Positions 31,321 to 43,812 of a DNA stretch of 64,000 nt are shown in pieces; position 1 is the first letter of the stretch; each line of letters opens with the position of its first letter. A model generated the notes under the pieces. It was not told the DNA's origin and ran no database searches. It saw only the letters and a program-made list of their open reading frames with translations. The stretch is taken from assembly GCA_026545225.1 (NCBI GenBank), contig CM048850.1, forward strand, positions 1,674,001-1,738,000, in the 5' to 3' direction. A program made the translations under genes and the position numbers. This DNA comes from Cornus controversa. Its lineage: Eukaryota > Streptophyta > Magnoliopsida > Cornales > Cornaceae.

Positions 31321-34300
31321 GTATCCATATTTATATTTAATTATAAATATATGGGGGGCCTTATGCAATTAGGGAGAAATAGTGGTGCACATTCGTAGTT
31401 TTGTGCTTGTGGAGGGGCAAGAGTATGTGGTGATGTATATACATATGTGTATGTATAATTAGATGCCCATGTGATAAAAATATACATATATATATATTGT
31501 ATGTATTATGTATATACATGTGGCTGTGGGTAATGTAGAGAAAAGTTGTGGACAAAAGAAAAGAAGAAAGAAAAGAAAAGAAAAAGAAAAGAAAAGAAAA
31601 AGAAGAGAAGAAAGAGAATCGGGGAGAGAGAAAGAGAGAACCGAGAGAGAATCGGGAGAAGAAGGAGGAGGTGGCTCGGGGTGCTCACGGCGGGGCTCCG
31701 CCTGGGCGACGGCGAAGGCGGTGCGCCGGCAGCGGTTAGAGTGGCGGCCGACGGGGACGGCGGTGGCCGGTTGCGGGTTGCTGGCCGAGACCGAGGGTTT
31801 CGCGGCTGGAGTTGTGGGTTGAGCTCGGTTGGTTCGGACGGGTCTTCCGTGGTGGGTGGCCGGCGACGGTTGCAGGTGGGTTCTCCTTGGTTATTTCCGG
31901 TGCAGTTGGTGCCGGAAGTGGCTGTGGGTGGTTCGAATTTGGGGCTGAGCACGACTGGGTCCTGTTTGGTTCAGTGGGGGCTTCGGATCGAGCTTGGTGG
32001 TGCTTGATTGGGTTCACGGCTGGGCTTCCTTGGGCCGGCCGTGGGTGAGGGTTGATTGACCAAAGATGGTGGTTCCTTGGGTTGAAGGTGCTGAGACCGG
32101 TGATGGTCTTCGACTGGTGGGTTCGATCGGCTAGTTATGGGGACCGTTCGGGTACTCTCTTCCGGGTTTGGTGGTGGCTGTATTGTTGAGGGTTGAGGGT
32201 GCACATGGTGGCACCGGAGGGGCCGTTTGGCAGCATGAGGGTGGCTCGAGGTTAGGGGCTGTTTGGTGCTCCGTTGATCACGGTTTGGTTGGTGTTTGAC
32301 TTCGGCTGGTTTGGGAGTTGCAGCCGTGAGGTTACAGTAGTGGCTAGTGGAGGCTCGGCCTTGGTGGTTTGATTTTGGGTAGCCGCTTTGATTAAAGTGG
32401 GTTTGGTTCTCGGTGGTGCTTAGACAGTGCCATAACTGGGTCTTCTTTTTGTATGATCTCCACTTCTAAAACTTGGGCATCCTTATGCATTGTTGAACCA
32501 AGTGTCAGGTGGGTAACTTGATGATGGTGATGGTGCGTACATGGTAGAAATTGGGCTTGATGAGGGTCCTGATGTTCGGATGGATTATGGGTTGGATTTG
32601 AATCGGTTGATGGTGTTCGGACTTGTGGCCTTGAGTGAAGGCCGTTTCGGCCATGGTAGCGGTTTGATTTGGTTGCTAGCGGGTTCGGCTTAGCAGTGAG
32701 TTGTGTGTGGGTTGCACATGGGGTTCGGTTGGCAACTTGGGTTGTGGGTTGTTTTGGGTTGCCGAACTAGAGAGATTCACAGCTGGTTATGATTTGGCGG
32801 GACTTTGCTCACGGTGGCAGCCATGATGGGACTACCGTGGAAGGATTGAGGTAGTATTGATGATGGTTCCTTAGGCTGGCGCCGAAGGAAATGGTTCAGA
32901 GGATTATCGTGTGTGACTTGAACACGGGACTGGACCGGACTTGGTAGAGGCCGATTTGCAGGCACGGACCGGTTGAGAGCAGGACCTAAGGCAAGTTGAT
33001 TCTTGCCTCTATCTCATACAAATATTTTATGTATATTGAGTAATTTACATATGTTTCAAATTAATCATATGTGGTATGTGTATATACATATATATGTAGA
33101 CGCTTATATATATATATGTGTATAGGGAATGTGGTACATACATGGGATGTGAGAGGATATACGTATGCGTGTGTATATACATATGTATGTGCGGGTTGGG
33201 AAGCGATAACATGTTAGATTAATCGCCTAATTGCATTGTGATATGCATGTATGTATAGATTAGAGTCTATGGAAAGCATGCTAAATAATACCGGTTTAGC
33301 TCTGTGTTGTCTTGTATGCATATGTGGTTCTTATGCATGGTGTTCAGGAAGTATATATATATGTATGTGATTATATATATATATATGGTTGCAGTGGTAG
33401 AAATGCATGCTAAGTTGAATTTAACTTTTGACGAGCATTTGAAAAGCATGAAATGTGCTAAGTATTTTATATGTTCTTGATACATGTGTGGGTGACGTAA
33501 TATATATATGTGTGTATATATATTGTGATTGGAATGCATGTTAGCTACTCGTAATGAATACATGCATTGAATGAGAGCATGACTGTATTTATGCTAGCGT
33601 AAGTGCATATGTGATTTATATGCATGATTTGACATGTACGTGTTTACATGTAGGCTTACGTGAATAAAATGCATGCTATCTATTTATAGAAAATGTATGC
33701 ATTGGTTATAGCATGATAAAAATATGCTAAGTGAGAATTGTTTGCATATGTGAGGTGTTATGCAGGTTTTGAACATATATGTGCTATATGTGTTAGAATG
33801 TGGTGAAAAGCATGCTAAGTACTTCTTTTTAGTATTCATAAGCATGGGTTGAAGCATGAATGTACTATGCTGAATATATATGCATCTATATTGCATGTAT
33901 AGGAGGGAAATGACACATACGTGGTTATATGTGGGTTTGTGTAGAGAGAAATGCATGTTATGTACTTATATACTAGCTAGTGCATTGGGATAGCATAAAA
34001 TAGAATGCTTGGTCACGTATGCATCCATATTGCATATAGGGGAGGTTGCGGGAAAACTAACGCAAAAAGAGGTGCACGGGACTTCGGAGTGGTCCAACCG
34101 TGTCACGAGAAGTGGTATAATCATCCACTACGTATGGCCCTCGGAGTGGACCCACCATACGAGGGCTTTATGCCTAGAATCGGAGTATGTCCAACATTTG
34201 TGAGCTTCGGAGTTGCCCCCTCACGATTATGCAAGCCAATATATTGCCATTGGAGTGTGTCCAATGAATGTGAGCCTCGGAGTTGTCCCCTCACATAATG

Positions 34301-35432
34301 GCAATCCTATACATTGCCAGAGTAGAATGACCTTTCGGAGTGGTCCAGGTCATAGGATGGTTATCGGGGTTGTCCTAGGTCACATGATCCTCGGAGCGGG
34401 CCAATCATGTGGGGTATCGGATGAGGACCGAGAGTGAGAGTATGTGCAAGCTTAGATGCTTGTCTTTTGTATCGGATTATGACCGTGGAAGGTGAAAAAT
34501 ACCTTTATGCTTATGTGTTTATCTGTTAAGCATGTTTTCCTGTTTAAATGCATCTTTATTGCATTTGTGATGTGCTAGTTGACGAGTAGGAGATGTGGTA
34601 GTTGATTTACATCGGTTATGTAAATGTGTTGACATATATGTTCTATATACATATTGATGCCTGATGTTTACTGCTTTCAAGCATGTTGAAAATGATTTCT
34701 AAAATCATGTATAGTGGATTTTGTATGTTCATATGTGCTAGAGTAGCCATATACATCATTGGTTTATGCATGCTAGGTGGGGCATGGTCTTAAATATTGT
34801 GATATATTTAAGTGCATGTATATTTTTGAGAATATGTGAGAATCGACCTGCTGCAGCGGTGATAGTATGGTTCTACATACCTTGTTGGGCCTTTGAGCTC
34901 ACCCCCTCCCAGGTTTTGCAGGTATTGCTGGTTTTGGAGTTAGTTAGGGGACTAACAGCACCGGTTGCAGAGGTAGTATCTAGATTCCTTAGAATCTAGT
35001 GTATATCCAGGATAGTGGATAGATAGATGCTTTACATTTGGATTAAATGTATAAAGCGATTTATATTGATTCAGTTCCATCAATTGTATTTATTCATGTG
35101 ATGTATGTATTTAATACGGATATTCAAGGACTGAGGCATGTATATTTATAATTGTTTATGCATGTTGTAGAAATATTGGGGGGACACGGGCCAAGAAGTG
35201 TCCATATTTATTGTTAGATATAAATGCTGGGGGGACACGTGCCCAGAAGTGTCCATATGAATTGTAAAGCAGGTGTAATATGCCAGGAGCTGATTATTTA
35301 GAATGGGTCATGCCTGATTTTCGTAAAAATAATAGGGAATCGAATTGTATGATCAGGTGGAGGTTATGTCGTGAGGGTGATCTCACGGGGTTCACACCTC
35401 GGTTTCCGGGCCTCGGGAATCGGGGCGTGACA
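31161..35432 (+). repeat. Direct solo LTR L (4,272 bp) inserted in K, GTCTC duplication
   Basis: It begins TGTAAGGACCGG and ends GGGCGTGACA. GTCTC is repeated at 31156-31160 and 35433-35437. It is the same subfamily as K; I estimate roughly 85% identity over the first 100 bp. TA-dinucleotide and GA-rich tracts (31283-31316, 31556-31625) precede a GC-rich stretch (31640-32990). Several open frames there overlap on both strands and are not supported as genes. It carries a type-3 hairpin array. Confidence 0.94.
34070..34420. repeat. Type-3 hairpin array in solo LTR L
   Basis: About nine tandem units share the core TCGGAGTGGTCC or TCGGAGTTGCCC, each set between different complementary arms. Examples are CACGG/CCGTG (34075/34098), TATGG/CCATA (34133/34155), CATTGGA/TCCAATG (34248/34260), ATGTGAG/CTCACAT (34268/34290), ATGACCT/AGGTCAT (34327/34347) and CACATGAT/ATCATGTG (34381/34404). 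Confidence 0.85.
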
Positions 35433-36244
35433 GTCTCAGTCCTTGAATGTCCGTATTATATACATACATCACATGAATAAAATACAACTGAAGGAACTGA
35501 ATCTACACAATCACTTTATACATTTAATCCAAATGTAAAGGATCTATCTATCCACTATCCTGGATATACATTAGATCCTAAGGAATCTACTTACTACCTC
35601 TGCAACTGGGACTACCGATCCCCCTAACTGACTTCGAAATCAGCAATACCTGCAAAACCTGGGAGGGGGTGAGCTCAAAGGCCCAACAAGGTATGTAGAA
35701 CCATACTATCATCGCAGCAGCAAGTCGATCCTCACATATTCTCAAAAATATACATGCACTTAAATATATCACAATATTTAAGACCATGCGCCACCTAGCA
35801 TGCATGAACCAATGATGTATATGGCTACTCTAGCACATATGAACATACAAAATCCACTACACATGTTTTAGAAATCATTTTCAACATGCTTGAAAGAAGT
35901 AAACATTCAGCACCAATATGTATATAGAACATATATGTCAACACATTTACATAACCGATGCAAATCGTCTATCACGTCCCCTACTCGATAAGTAGTAATC
36001 TCAAATGCAATGAATATGCATTTAAACCATATAACATGCTCAAAAGCAATAGATATCCAACATATATCATGTTCTGTCACAAGCAACGTATATGTATATA
36101 AGAATGCGTTTAAGACATAGCATGCTTCACAATAGATAATGTAAGCAAGTTCTCACACTTGTCTCTCTCTCAAACTCAACCCGATACCCTAACATGATTC
36201 TCAACCAATCATGTGACTGAGACACTTCCCACACAATTTTGGAA

Positions 36245-36575
36245 TTTACATCACTAAGAACATCGGTCCTACCAAGTGATGAGATAACTTCGAAATACAC
36301 CACTGAGAACATCGGTCCTACCAAGTGATGAAACCATTTCAGAATACATCACTGAGAACATTGGTCCTACCAAGTAATGGGATAATTTTAGAATGCACCA
36401 ATGAGAACATCGGTCCTACCAAGTGATGAAATAATTTTCAATATGCACCACCGAGAACATCGGTCCTACCAGGTGATGAGACCACTTTGACACCGTGACC
36501 GAGTATTGACCTACTCTGGGTGATTTGTCCACTTTATGACCACAACCATAACCGAGTATTGATCTACTCTAGGTT
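36245..36575. repeat. Type-1/2 hairpin array in solo LTR K
   Basis: Five units with GAGAACATCGGTCCTACC (inverted orientation) are followed by two with GAGTATTGACCTACTC. L, otherwise alignable to K on both sides, has a type-3 array at this position. Confidence 0.8.
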
Positions 36576-39014
36576 ATTCAACCACACTTCCCGTTTCCTC
36601 ACAACGGCATCATATATGCATTTCGAACATATAATAACTGAACATTCAATGTTCATGCCTCACAATGCCTAAGCTAGTAAAAAGAACATAGCATGCATTT
36701 TATCTCCACATAAACCCACATATAACTACATATGTATCATTTCCCTCCCATATATGCACTATAGATGCATATATATAAAGCATAATGTTTTCATGCATCA
36801 ACCCATGCTTATGAATACTAAAAAGAAGTATTTAGCATGCTTCTCATCACATTCTAACACATATAACACATATATGTTCAAAACCTGCATAACACCTCAC
36901 ATATGCAAAACACTTCAATCTTAGCACATTTTTATCATGCTATAACCAATGCACACATTCGATGTATGTAAATAAAGTTAGCATGCATCTCATATCCACA
37001 TTCCCACATATAACCCCGTATATGTCAAATCATGCATATAAATCACATATGCACCTACGCTAGCATAAATACAGTCATGCTCTCATTCAATGCATGTATT
37101 CACTACAAGTAACTAACATGCATTCCAATCACAATATATATACACATATATATATTACATCACCCACATATGTATCAAGAACATATAAAACACGTAGCAC
37201 ATTTCATGCTTTTCAAATGCTCGCCAAAAGTTATATTCAACTTAGCATACATTTTTACCACTGCAACCATATATATAATCACATATCTATATACTGAACA
37301 TCATGCATAAGAGCCACATATGCACACAAGACAACACATAGCTAAACAGGTATTATTTAGCATACTTTTCATAGACTTTAATCTATACATACATGCATAT
37401 CACAATGCAAATAGGTGATAAATCTAACATGTTACCGCTTCCCAACCCCACATATACATATATATATACACACGCATATATATATATATCCTCTCACATC
37501 CCCTGTATGTGCAACATCCACCTATACCCACATATATATAAGCACCTATATATATATACATGTATATACACATACCACATATGATCAAATTAAGACATAT
37601 GTAAATTACTCAACGTAAATAAAATATACGTAAGAGATAGAGGCAAGAATCAACTTGCCTTAGGTCCCGCTTTCGCCAAGTCCATGCTTGCAAAGCGGCC
37701 ATTTCCATGCTCGACCCAGTCCTGTGTCGAAGTCCACACGAACAATCCATCGGGCCACTTCGTTTCCTTTCTAATTTTCATGCTTGGCCCATTCCATGTT
37801 GTAGCCCAATCCTCATCATAACCCAATTCCAAGTTCAAGCCCAAACCTCTCAATCCATGATGTCTAAACCCACATCATCAACCGTGAAGGTCCAAACAGC
37901 CTCGTACAACCATCCGAACCCACTACCGAAAACACCTCCACAACGGAGTCAAACCACCACCAAAGGCCAACTGAAGCCACCGTGGCCACACTCGAGTCCA
38001 TTATCAGCCGAAGCTTTGCACCGCCTCCATCAACAATCGAATCCAGCCGAAATCATGCCCAGCCACCAGCCGAACATCCAACATCACCCACTTCAATCAC
38101 AAACTGTCCGTAAGCCCATCCATCATTGATCCAAAATCAACCCAGCCGTAAGCACTAACCACGGCTGTCCATGAAGCCATGAGCACCAGCCGAAGCCAAA
38201 CAGACCCCATCACCAAGTCTCGGCACCTTCAACCCAAGGCACCACCATCTTCGGCCGCCACAACCAGAACTACCCGAAAACCCAAAACTGAACCAATTTT
38301 AACCAACCCAAGCCACAATCACCTCACAGCCACAAAGCGTGAGCAAACCCAGTCGAATCATAACCACGGAGCCTCTAAAACAGGTTGTCCGAACAGCCGT
38401 AAGGAGCCATCCTTGGACCACCCAGTCGTTGAACGGACAGCCCAAGCCACTACCGAACACGACCACCATGGCAGCCACCTCCAGCCACCACTTGCCGTCG
38501 GCCCTCTTCAGCGGAACCGAACCCAAAACCCACTCTCTCTAACATCTCCAGTGGTGAGCCACCACTAGCCACACAAGACTCACTTCTGGCCACCACACAA
38601 CCACTCACCGACACCATCACGGCCAGCGACCGCCGTGAACAGACCCACAAACCCCAACCGAACTCACGCTGCCGCTGCCACCAACCGTGGCTGGCCGTCG
38701 AGAGACCCAACTCCTAAGGGCGTCGAGCCGTGCAAGCCCCGACCACCGTGAACTGTGGCCGCCTCCACCTGCAGCAGGCCCCTCTCGGTCATCTCTCTCC
38801 CCCGATCTCACTCTTTTCGGGTTCTCTTTCTCTCTCTTCCCGATCTCCTTTCCCTCCTTTTTCTTTTCTTTTTCCTTTTCTTCTTTTCCTTTTCTTTTCT
38901 TTATTCTTTTTCTTTTCTTTTCTTTCGACTGACCCATGTGGTCTCTTCTCCTTTCATTTTGGTCCACACTTTTTCCCCACTAGTCTTAGCCACATGAAAT
39001 CACATTATATATAT

Positions 39015-39052
<38 letters not shown>

Positions 39053-39374
39053 GAAATCATCCCATGTGCAATTAAATAAAGCACATGTATATGTACTCAT
39101 ATATTCCATATATACATATTACACATATACTTGTAATCATGCATGTGCACCCACATTTCTATATAATTGCATATAAGCCCACCATATATTTATAATTAAA
39201 TATAATTATAGGTACTATGTATATATATATTTAGATATATATATATACATATACATACACCTCCCACTTGTATGAAAATATATCCACACCCTTTCCAGAA
39301 TTTAATTAATCCGAAAAAAATTTAATCCGGTCAAAATTCACTCGAAACTGGTCAAAATAATTCCAGTCCTTACA

Positions 39375-39480
39375 TGGAATCTAGGCCGTGTTATCACGTT
39401 TGCTCAGGCAGAGGATGTGTCGGGACCATGCGTGGTCAAGGGTACTTGTCTAGTGTTAGCTTGAGGGCTGGGGTATTGAG
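39375..39480 (+). pseudogene. Remnant of the gag-protease junction of element F
   Basis: After K's right end, about 100 bp align by eye to the gag-protease junction of D (52108-52240): GTGTTATCACG, GCAGAGGATGT, CGGGACC, GTGGTCAAGGGTA and TTCAGATGCAT are shared. Everything between the leader and here is gone, apart from the inserted K and L. No open frame survives. Confidence 0.6.
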
Positions 39481-40992
39481 TTGTTCAGATGCATTACATG
39501 CCATATCATGAGATTGTGCATTGGCATTAGTGTTGCTTTATGCATCATGTGGTCAATAGTGACATATAGTCATTGTTTAGAAATCCTAGACTCTGAGTAT
39601 TGGAAAAACCTAGGTGGAGGTTTGGAGTTTAGTGGATTGTGATGTCGACATAGACACGTGAAGATAGACTTCGAAAATATAAGTCTAGAGTTGATGGAAA
39701 TGGGGTATGAATTACCTTAAAGATTCAAAATCAAGAGTTGGTGATTTAGAATTTGTGTTGCATTGATTGTATGATTATTGAGGATAGAATTTAGTTAAAT
39801 AACTAAGACAATTGGTGGTATTGTGATACCGGGACTCTAGGTAGAGTATGTCTAAGAAGTAACTATTGAGATAGTCGGATGAAGGCTCAGAAATGACCAA
39901 ATTCTTTGAGTCGGTGAAACTTATGATTGTTACGTCTGAAAATAGGATGTTGGGGCTATGTGAAAGAAATTGAGAAGTTGTATCATTAGTTGAATATAAT
40001 GGTTAAGTAAAGGATAAGTTGATAGTCGGTTAGAACCCTGACATGTAGTGTCTGAAGCAAGGATAATTTCTTTCCGTGAGAGAGAAGGGTGGATGCAATG
40101 GATGCAGTCCAGGATATACGCCGGGTTGGGTGTATGTGACTGTAGGTGATTGTAGGTGACCCCGAACTCTCATTGGAAGGGGTTGTTTGAGGTGAAGCTC
40201 TATATGAAAGGAATTCTTTCTAACTGTTAACTGATTCCTTGGAGTGAAAGGATGGGATGAGATTATGAAGTTAAGGGCATGTAAAATCCTAAACTTGGCA
40301 CTAAATGCCAATGGATCGTAGTCCACAGAGATGGATAGGACTGGATGATTTGTTTTGACAAGTGCACTCCTTATGTGCCTTGACCTTAGTGGTGTGCTGT
40401 GATGTGCACATGTTTGATGTAGTTGGATCATAGTGTGGATATGATGTTAAGAGAAAGATGACTTAATAGTGGACGAGGATCCTAACATATGGTATCTGAA
40501 GTGAGGATAGTTTCTTGCCGTAAAAGGGAAAAGGTGGACGCAGTGGGCTACGACCATTGTATGGCTGCCGTTTGGCTACTGTAGGTGACCTCGAACTCTC
40601 ATTAGTAAGGGTTATATAAAGTGAAGTGCTAATATGAAAGGAATTCTCTCTAACTATCAACTGGTTCCTTGGTGTGAATGATGAAAATGAGAAATAGTTC
40701 TCCTCTTGAGTAATGAGATTTTGAAATCAATGGGATGTAAGATCCTGGACTTGGCATTGGATTCTAGTGGGTTGTAGTCTATGAGACTGGGTAGAGTTAT
40801 GTGGCTTGCTATGGTAAGTACACCGCTTCTGTGGTTTGTATCGGCGAGTACACTGTCATGTGCCTTGCTGGTGAGTGCGCTTGTGATGTGCACTAGATTG
40901 ATGTGGTTTGTGTTGTGATGATGCCCAGGATATTGGACTGAGCCCAGGAATGGTATGCTAGATTGAAAGTCATGTTTGATAATGAAAGAATG
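39481..40992 (+). repeat. Degraded interior of F with a diverged tandem duplication
   Basis: No gene. Two diverged units of about 440 bp (about 40025-40445 and 40465-40930) share ordered stretches: AGGATA-TTTCTT-CCGT, GTAGGTGACC-CGAACTCTCATT, ATATGAAAGGAATTC, CTGGTTCCTTGG and TGTGATGTGCAC. I cannot assign the stretch before 40025. Confidence 0.5.
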
Positions 40993-43809
40993 TGTAGAGT
41001 CCGTGACCAATTTTGGCCGATTTTGTATTTTTCTCATCATAATTGTCATAAATATATTTTGAATGGTTTTTAACATGTTTTGAGTATGGGGAACATGTTT
41101 AAAAAGTGTTTTAAGGGTTTTGGAAAGTTTTTGGAAGATTTGGAGAAGTTTAACTTTTTTGTCAAACCGGGGCCTGGGATATATAACTTAAGTGGGCCCA
41201 AAATTTTGAAATTTTTTTGGCAAATATTTATTTTTGGAAATGGCTTAAATAAAATATTTAGAGAGTAGAGGAAGTGATTTCAAGATCGTAGGAGTTTTTG
41301 AAAATAAAAACAGAGCTCGAGAAGGTACGTTAAGTGGCCGGGGGCATTTTAGTCTTTTGCACACCCTAGATATTTTAAATATCTGTGGCTGAGAATCCCA
41401 GCCATTTCTCACACCTCCTTCTCTCTCTAAAACTCTCTATCTTCTCCTCTCTACCTTCTCTCTACATTTCGGAGCCGTTCGGGTGTGATTCAGGTTTCGT
41501 TGAAGAAGGGAGATACGTAGGGGACGACAAGAGCTTCGGTTTGAACCGAACAAATTTGTGATCGGCAAGGTAGAATCCATTTGAAAATTGGTGAAGTGCT
41601 TGGAAGGCCTTCATTTTTGAGGTAGGGGTTTTTCTTCTCTCCTAATTGTCAATTCTAGGGTTTCGAGTGAAGAGGAGAGGTGTAGGTTGTGTAGCACATG
41701 CTTTAGGATGGTGAGGGGTGTGGAAAGTTGTGTTTTCTCATTCTCTTGAATCCTATCTTTACACATTTGGTGTTCCTTGTGTTGGTTTTAGCATGTGGGT
41801 TATAGTGTGTGAAATGAAGAAATTGGGTATATAGGTGTTATGTGCTCAATTTGGAGTTTATGTGTAAATGTGTAATCTTGGGTCATATATGTGATTATAT
41901 GTGAAATATGTGATGGTTAAATGCATGTTAGTTCTATATGCTAAAATTATACATTGAGTGTAGCAAGAGTAAATTATGCTAATTTTGAAGTTGTATGCAT
42001 ATGGGAGGTTATATGCATGTGTTATACATATATGTGCTATATGTGATTTTGTGGAGATAAAATGCATGCTAAGTTCCTTTATAACTAGATAATGCATTGT
42101 GAAGCATGGATATTGAATAGTTGATACAATATGTTTGAAATGCATATATGGGGCTGTTGTGAGGAAACGGGGAAAAGTGGTCGAATTGCCTAGAGTAGGT
42201 CAATACTCGGTGAGGGTGTTGGAGTGGTTAAATCACCTTGGAGGAGGTAAATTCTTAGTGATCAGAATCTAACTACCTTGGAGTAGGTAAATACTCGGTA
42301 GGGATTCCCAAAGGTTGCCCAATCACCTTAGAGTAGGTAAATACTCGGTGATTGTGGATTACTCACCTTAGAGTAGGTAAATACTCGGTGAGAATTCAAA
42401 GAAAAGGGGCCAAGTCACCTTGGAGTAGGTAAATACTCGGTGACGGTGGTCTACCCACCTTGGAGTAGGTAAATACACGGTGGCAATGTTGGAATAGTGT
42501 GAGAAGTGTCTCGGTTACATGATTTGGTCAAGAATCATGTTAGGGTTTCGGGTTAAGTTCGAGAGAGAGACAAGTGTGTGGTTATTGCTTTCATTGAATT
42601 GTGAAGCATGCTATGTTTTTAATGCATTCTTATATATATGTATTACTTGCGAATGAACATGGTATATGTTGGTTGATACATGTAATGTAGTGACATATAT
42701 TCATGTAGGTCGTGTCGGGTCGGCACTTAGGAGGGTTGGGGAACCTTTACTGAGCTGCAGTGGTGCTCACCCCTTTATTCTAAACTCTTTTACAGATAAG
42801 GCACCGATTATGGATGGGACTTGAGTGTCCAAGTGAAACTCTAGTAGCATTTTGATACATTTTGGGAAATTGTATATTTTTGTGGCTATCCGTGCCTGCT
42901 TGTGGCTCGTTGATTATGAAATTGTAGTCATGGTTGGATTTTTAGTATTTTTGGAGTTTATGCACGAAATCCTTGTATTGATTATAAACTTAGAAGCCAT
43001 GTGGACTTGGGATGTATATTTTGGATCCAATAAATGTTTTTGAAATTATATAAATGTTGAACTTACATTATCATATATGTAACTTGTGTTGTTCATTTGA
43101 ATCTTATATGTATAAAGATAAGGTTGGTTAATGGGAATGAATGTGGATTATGCGATCTTTGTGATTCAAATGCATGATTTGATAAATGGGTATGGTGATA
43201 TAACATCTCTAAATTATTTGAATGCTATTGGGTGAGTTTTAGGTGTTGGAAAGGTTTAGATATGAGTTTTGAGGTGAATTTTGGTTTAAAATGTGTTAAG
43301 TGAGGTTCCCAGGTTGAATAAGTCGACTGACACCTTTCTATAAGTTGACTAACATTGGCAGTGTGTTTTAGAGCTTTCTAGAGCAGCAAATTAGTCGACT
43401 AATGCACTTCATAAGTCGACTGAGGCTCTATAAGTCGACTGATAAGTTGACTAATGCAGATTTTTAAAATATTAAAATAGACATAACTTGGTCGTTTCAA
43501 ACCTGAATCAAGTGATTCTTTTTTTGAAATTGAGTATTTTGAAACCAACTTTCCAATGGTTTTATTTTTAACCTATGTTGATGAGCATACAAAGAGTTAT
43601 GTACCCGTGCTTGTGTGAGGGAATCATTTGAAGGGTGTAAGTTGGAGTCCCATTGATATATATTGTATACTTTAGTATATGTAGTTGATTAAGCTTCCAC
43701 AAGAGCTAAAGGTCAAAATAGTTCATTCACGGGTTGAGTGGATAGGTTCACACTCTAGATTCGGGTCAGCCCAGGGGAGTCCCGGCGGTCTGGATTTTGG
43801 GGCGTGACA
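40993..43809 (+). repeat. 5' LTR of element E (2,817 bp)
   Basis: Starts TGTAGAGTCCGTGACC and ends GGGGCGTGACA. TTTAAATA at 41374-41381 followed by a CT-rich leader is the likely promoter. It contains the type-2 hairpin array (42183-42484) and a small array of AGTCGACT palindromes (43318-43456). Confidence 0.92.
42183..42484. repeat. Type-2 hairpin array in E's LTR, seven units with covarying stems
   Basis: The constant core is GAGTAGGTAAATACTC, itself a GAGTA/TACTC stem. It lies between outer arms that change together: ATCAC/GTGAT (42232/42258), CTACC/GGTAG (42273/42297), AATCACC/GGTGATT (42321/42347), CTCACC/GGTGAG (42362/42387), GTCACC/GGTGAC (42414/42439) and CCACC/GGTGG (42455/42479). 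The first unit pairs poorly. Period about 42-48 bp. Confidence 0.9.
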
Positions 43810-43812
43810 GAA

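Larger units (their letters stand above)
30806..39374 (-). repeat. Inverted solo LTR K (about 4.29 kb), split by solo LTR L
   Basis: It begins with TGTCACGCCCCGATT and ends AGTCCTTACA, the complements of the LTR end and start. TGGAA flanks both sides (30801-30805, 39375-39379). Its own sequence is 30806-31160 plus 35438-39374; L with its GTCTC duplication lies between. A GC-rich central part and a CT-rich tract (38860-38930) are LTR leader sequence, not a gene. It carries a type-1/2 hairpin array at 36245-36575. Confidence 0.93.
21343..40992 (+). mobile_element. Tekay-like element F, 5' LTR and degraded interior, heavily nested
   Basis: F begins with TGTAGAGACCGTGACC and contains a recognisable 5' LTR, primer site and leader. 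Only a remnant of the coding region is left (39375-39480), followed by diverged noncoding sequence up to where element E starts. Five solo LTRs are inserted in it (22454, 26087, 27549, 30806, and 31161 inside the fourth), which explains its length. Its 3' end is not in the window. Confidence 0.8.

Noticed and set aside
31506..32204. Several open frames in the GA- and GC-rich part of solo LTR L (and their mirror in K, 37700-38970)
   Set aside because: Low-complexity Lys/Glu/Arg or Pro/Ser translations on both strands, with no domain. A GC-rich LTR leader explains them.
39010..39060. TA-dinucleotide runs (31283-31316, 39001-39050) as special structures
   Set aside because: They are the same simple repeat in the two copies of one LTR family, and nothing beyond slippage is indicated.
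42183..42484. CRISPR-like appearance of the hairpin arrays (constant part, variable part)
   Set aside because: The setting is a plant LTR retrotransposon. The variable parts are complementary arms rather than spacers, and there are no cas genes.
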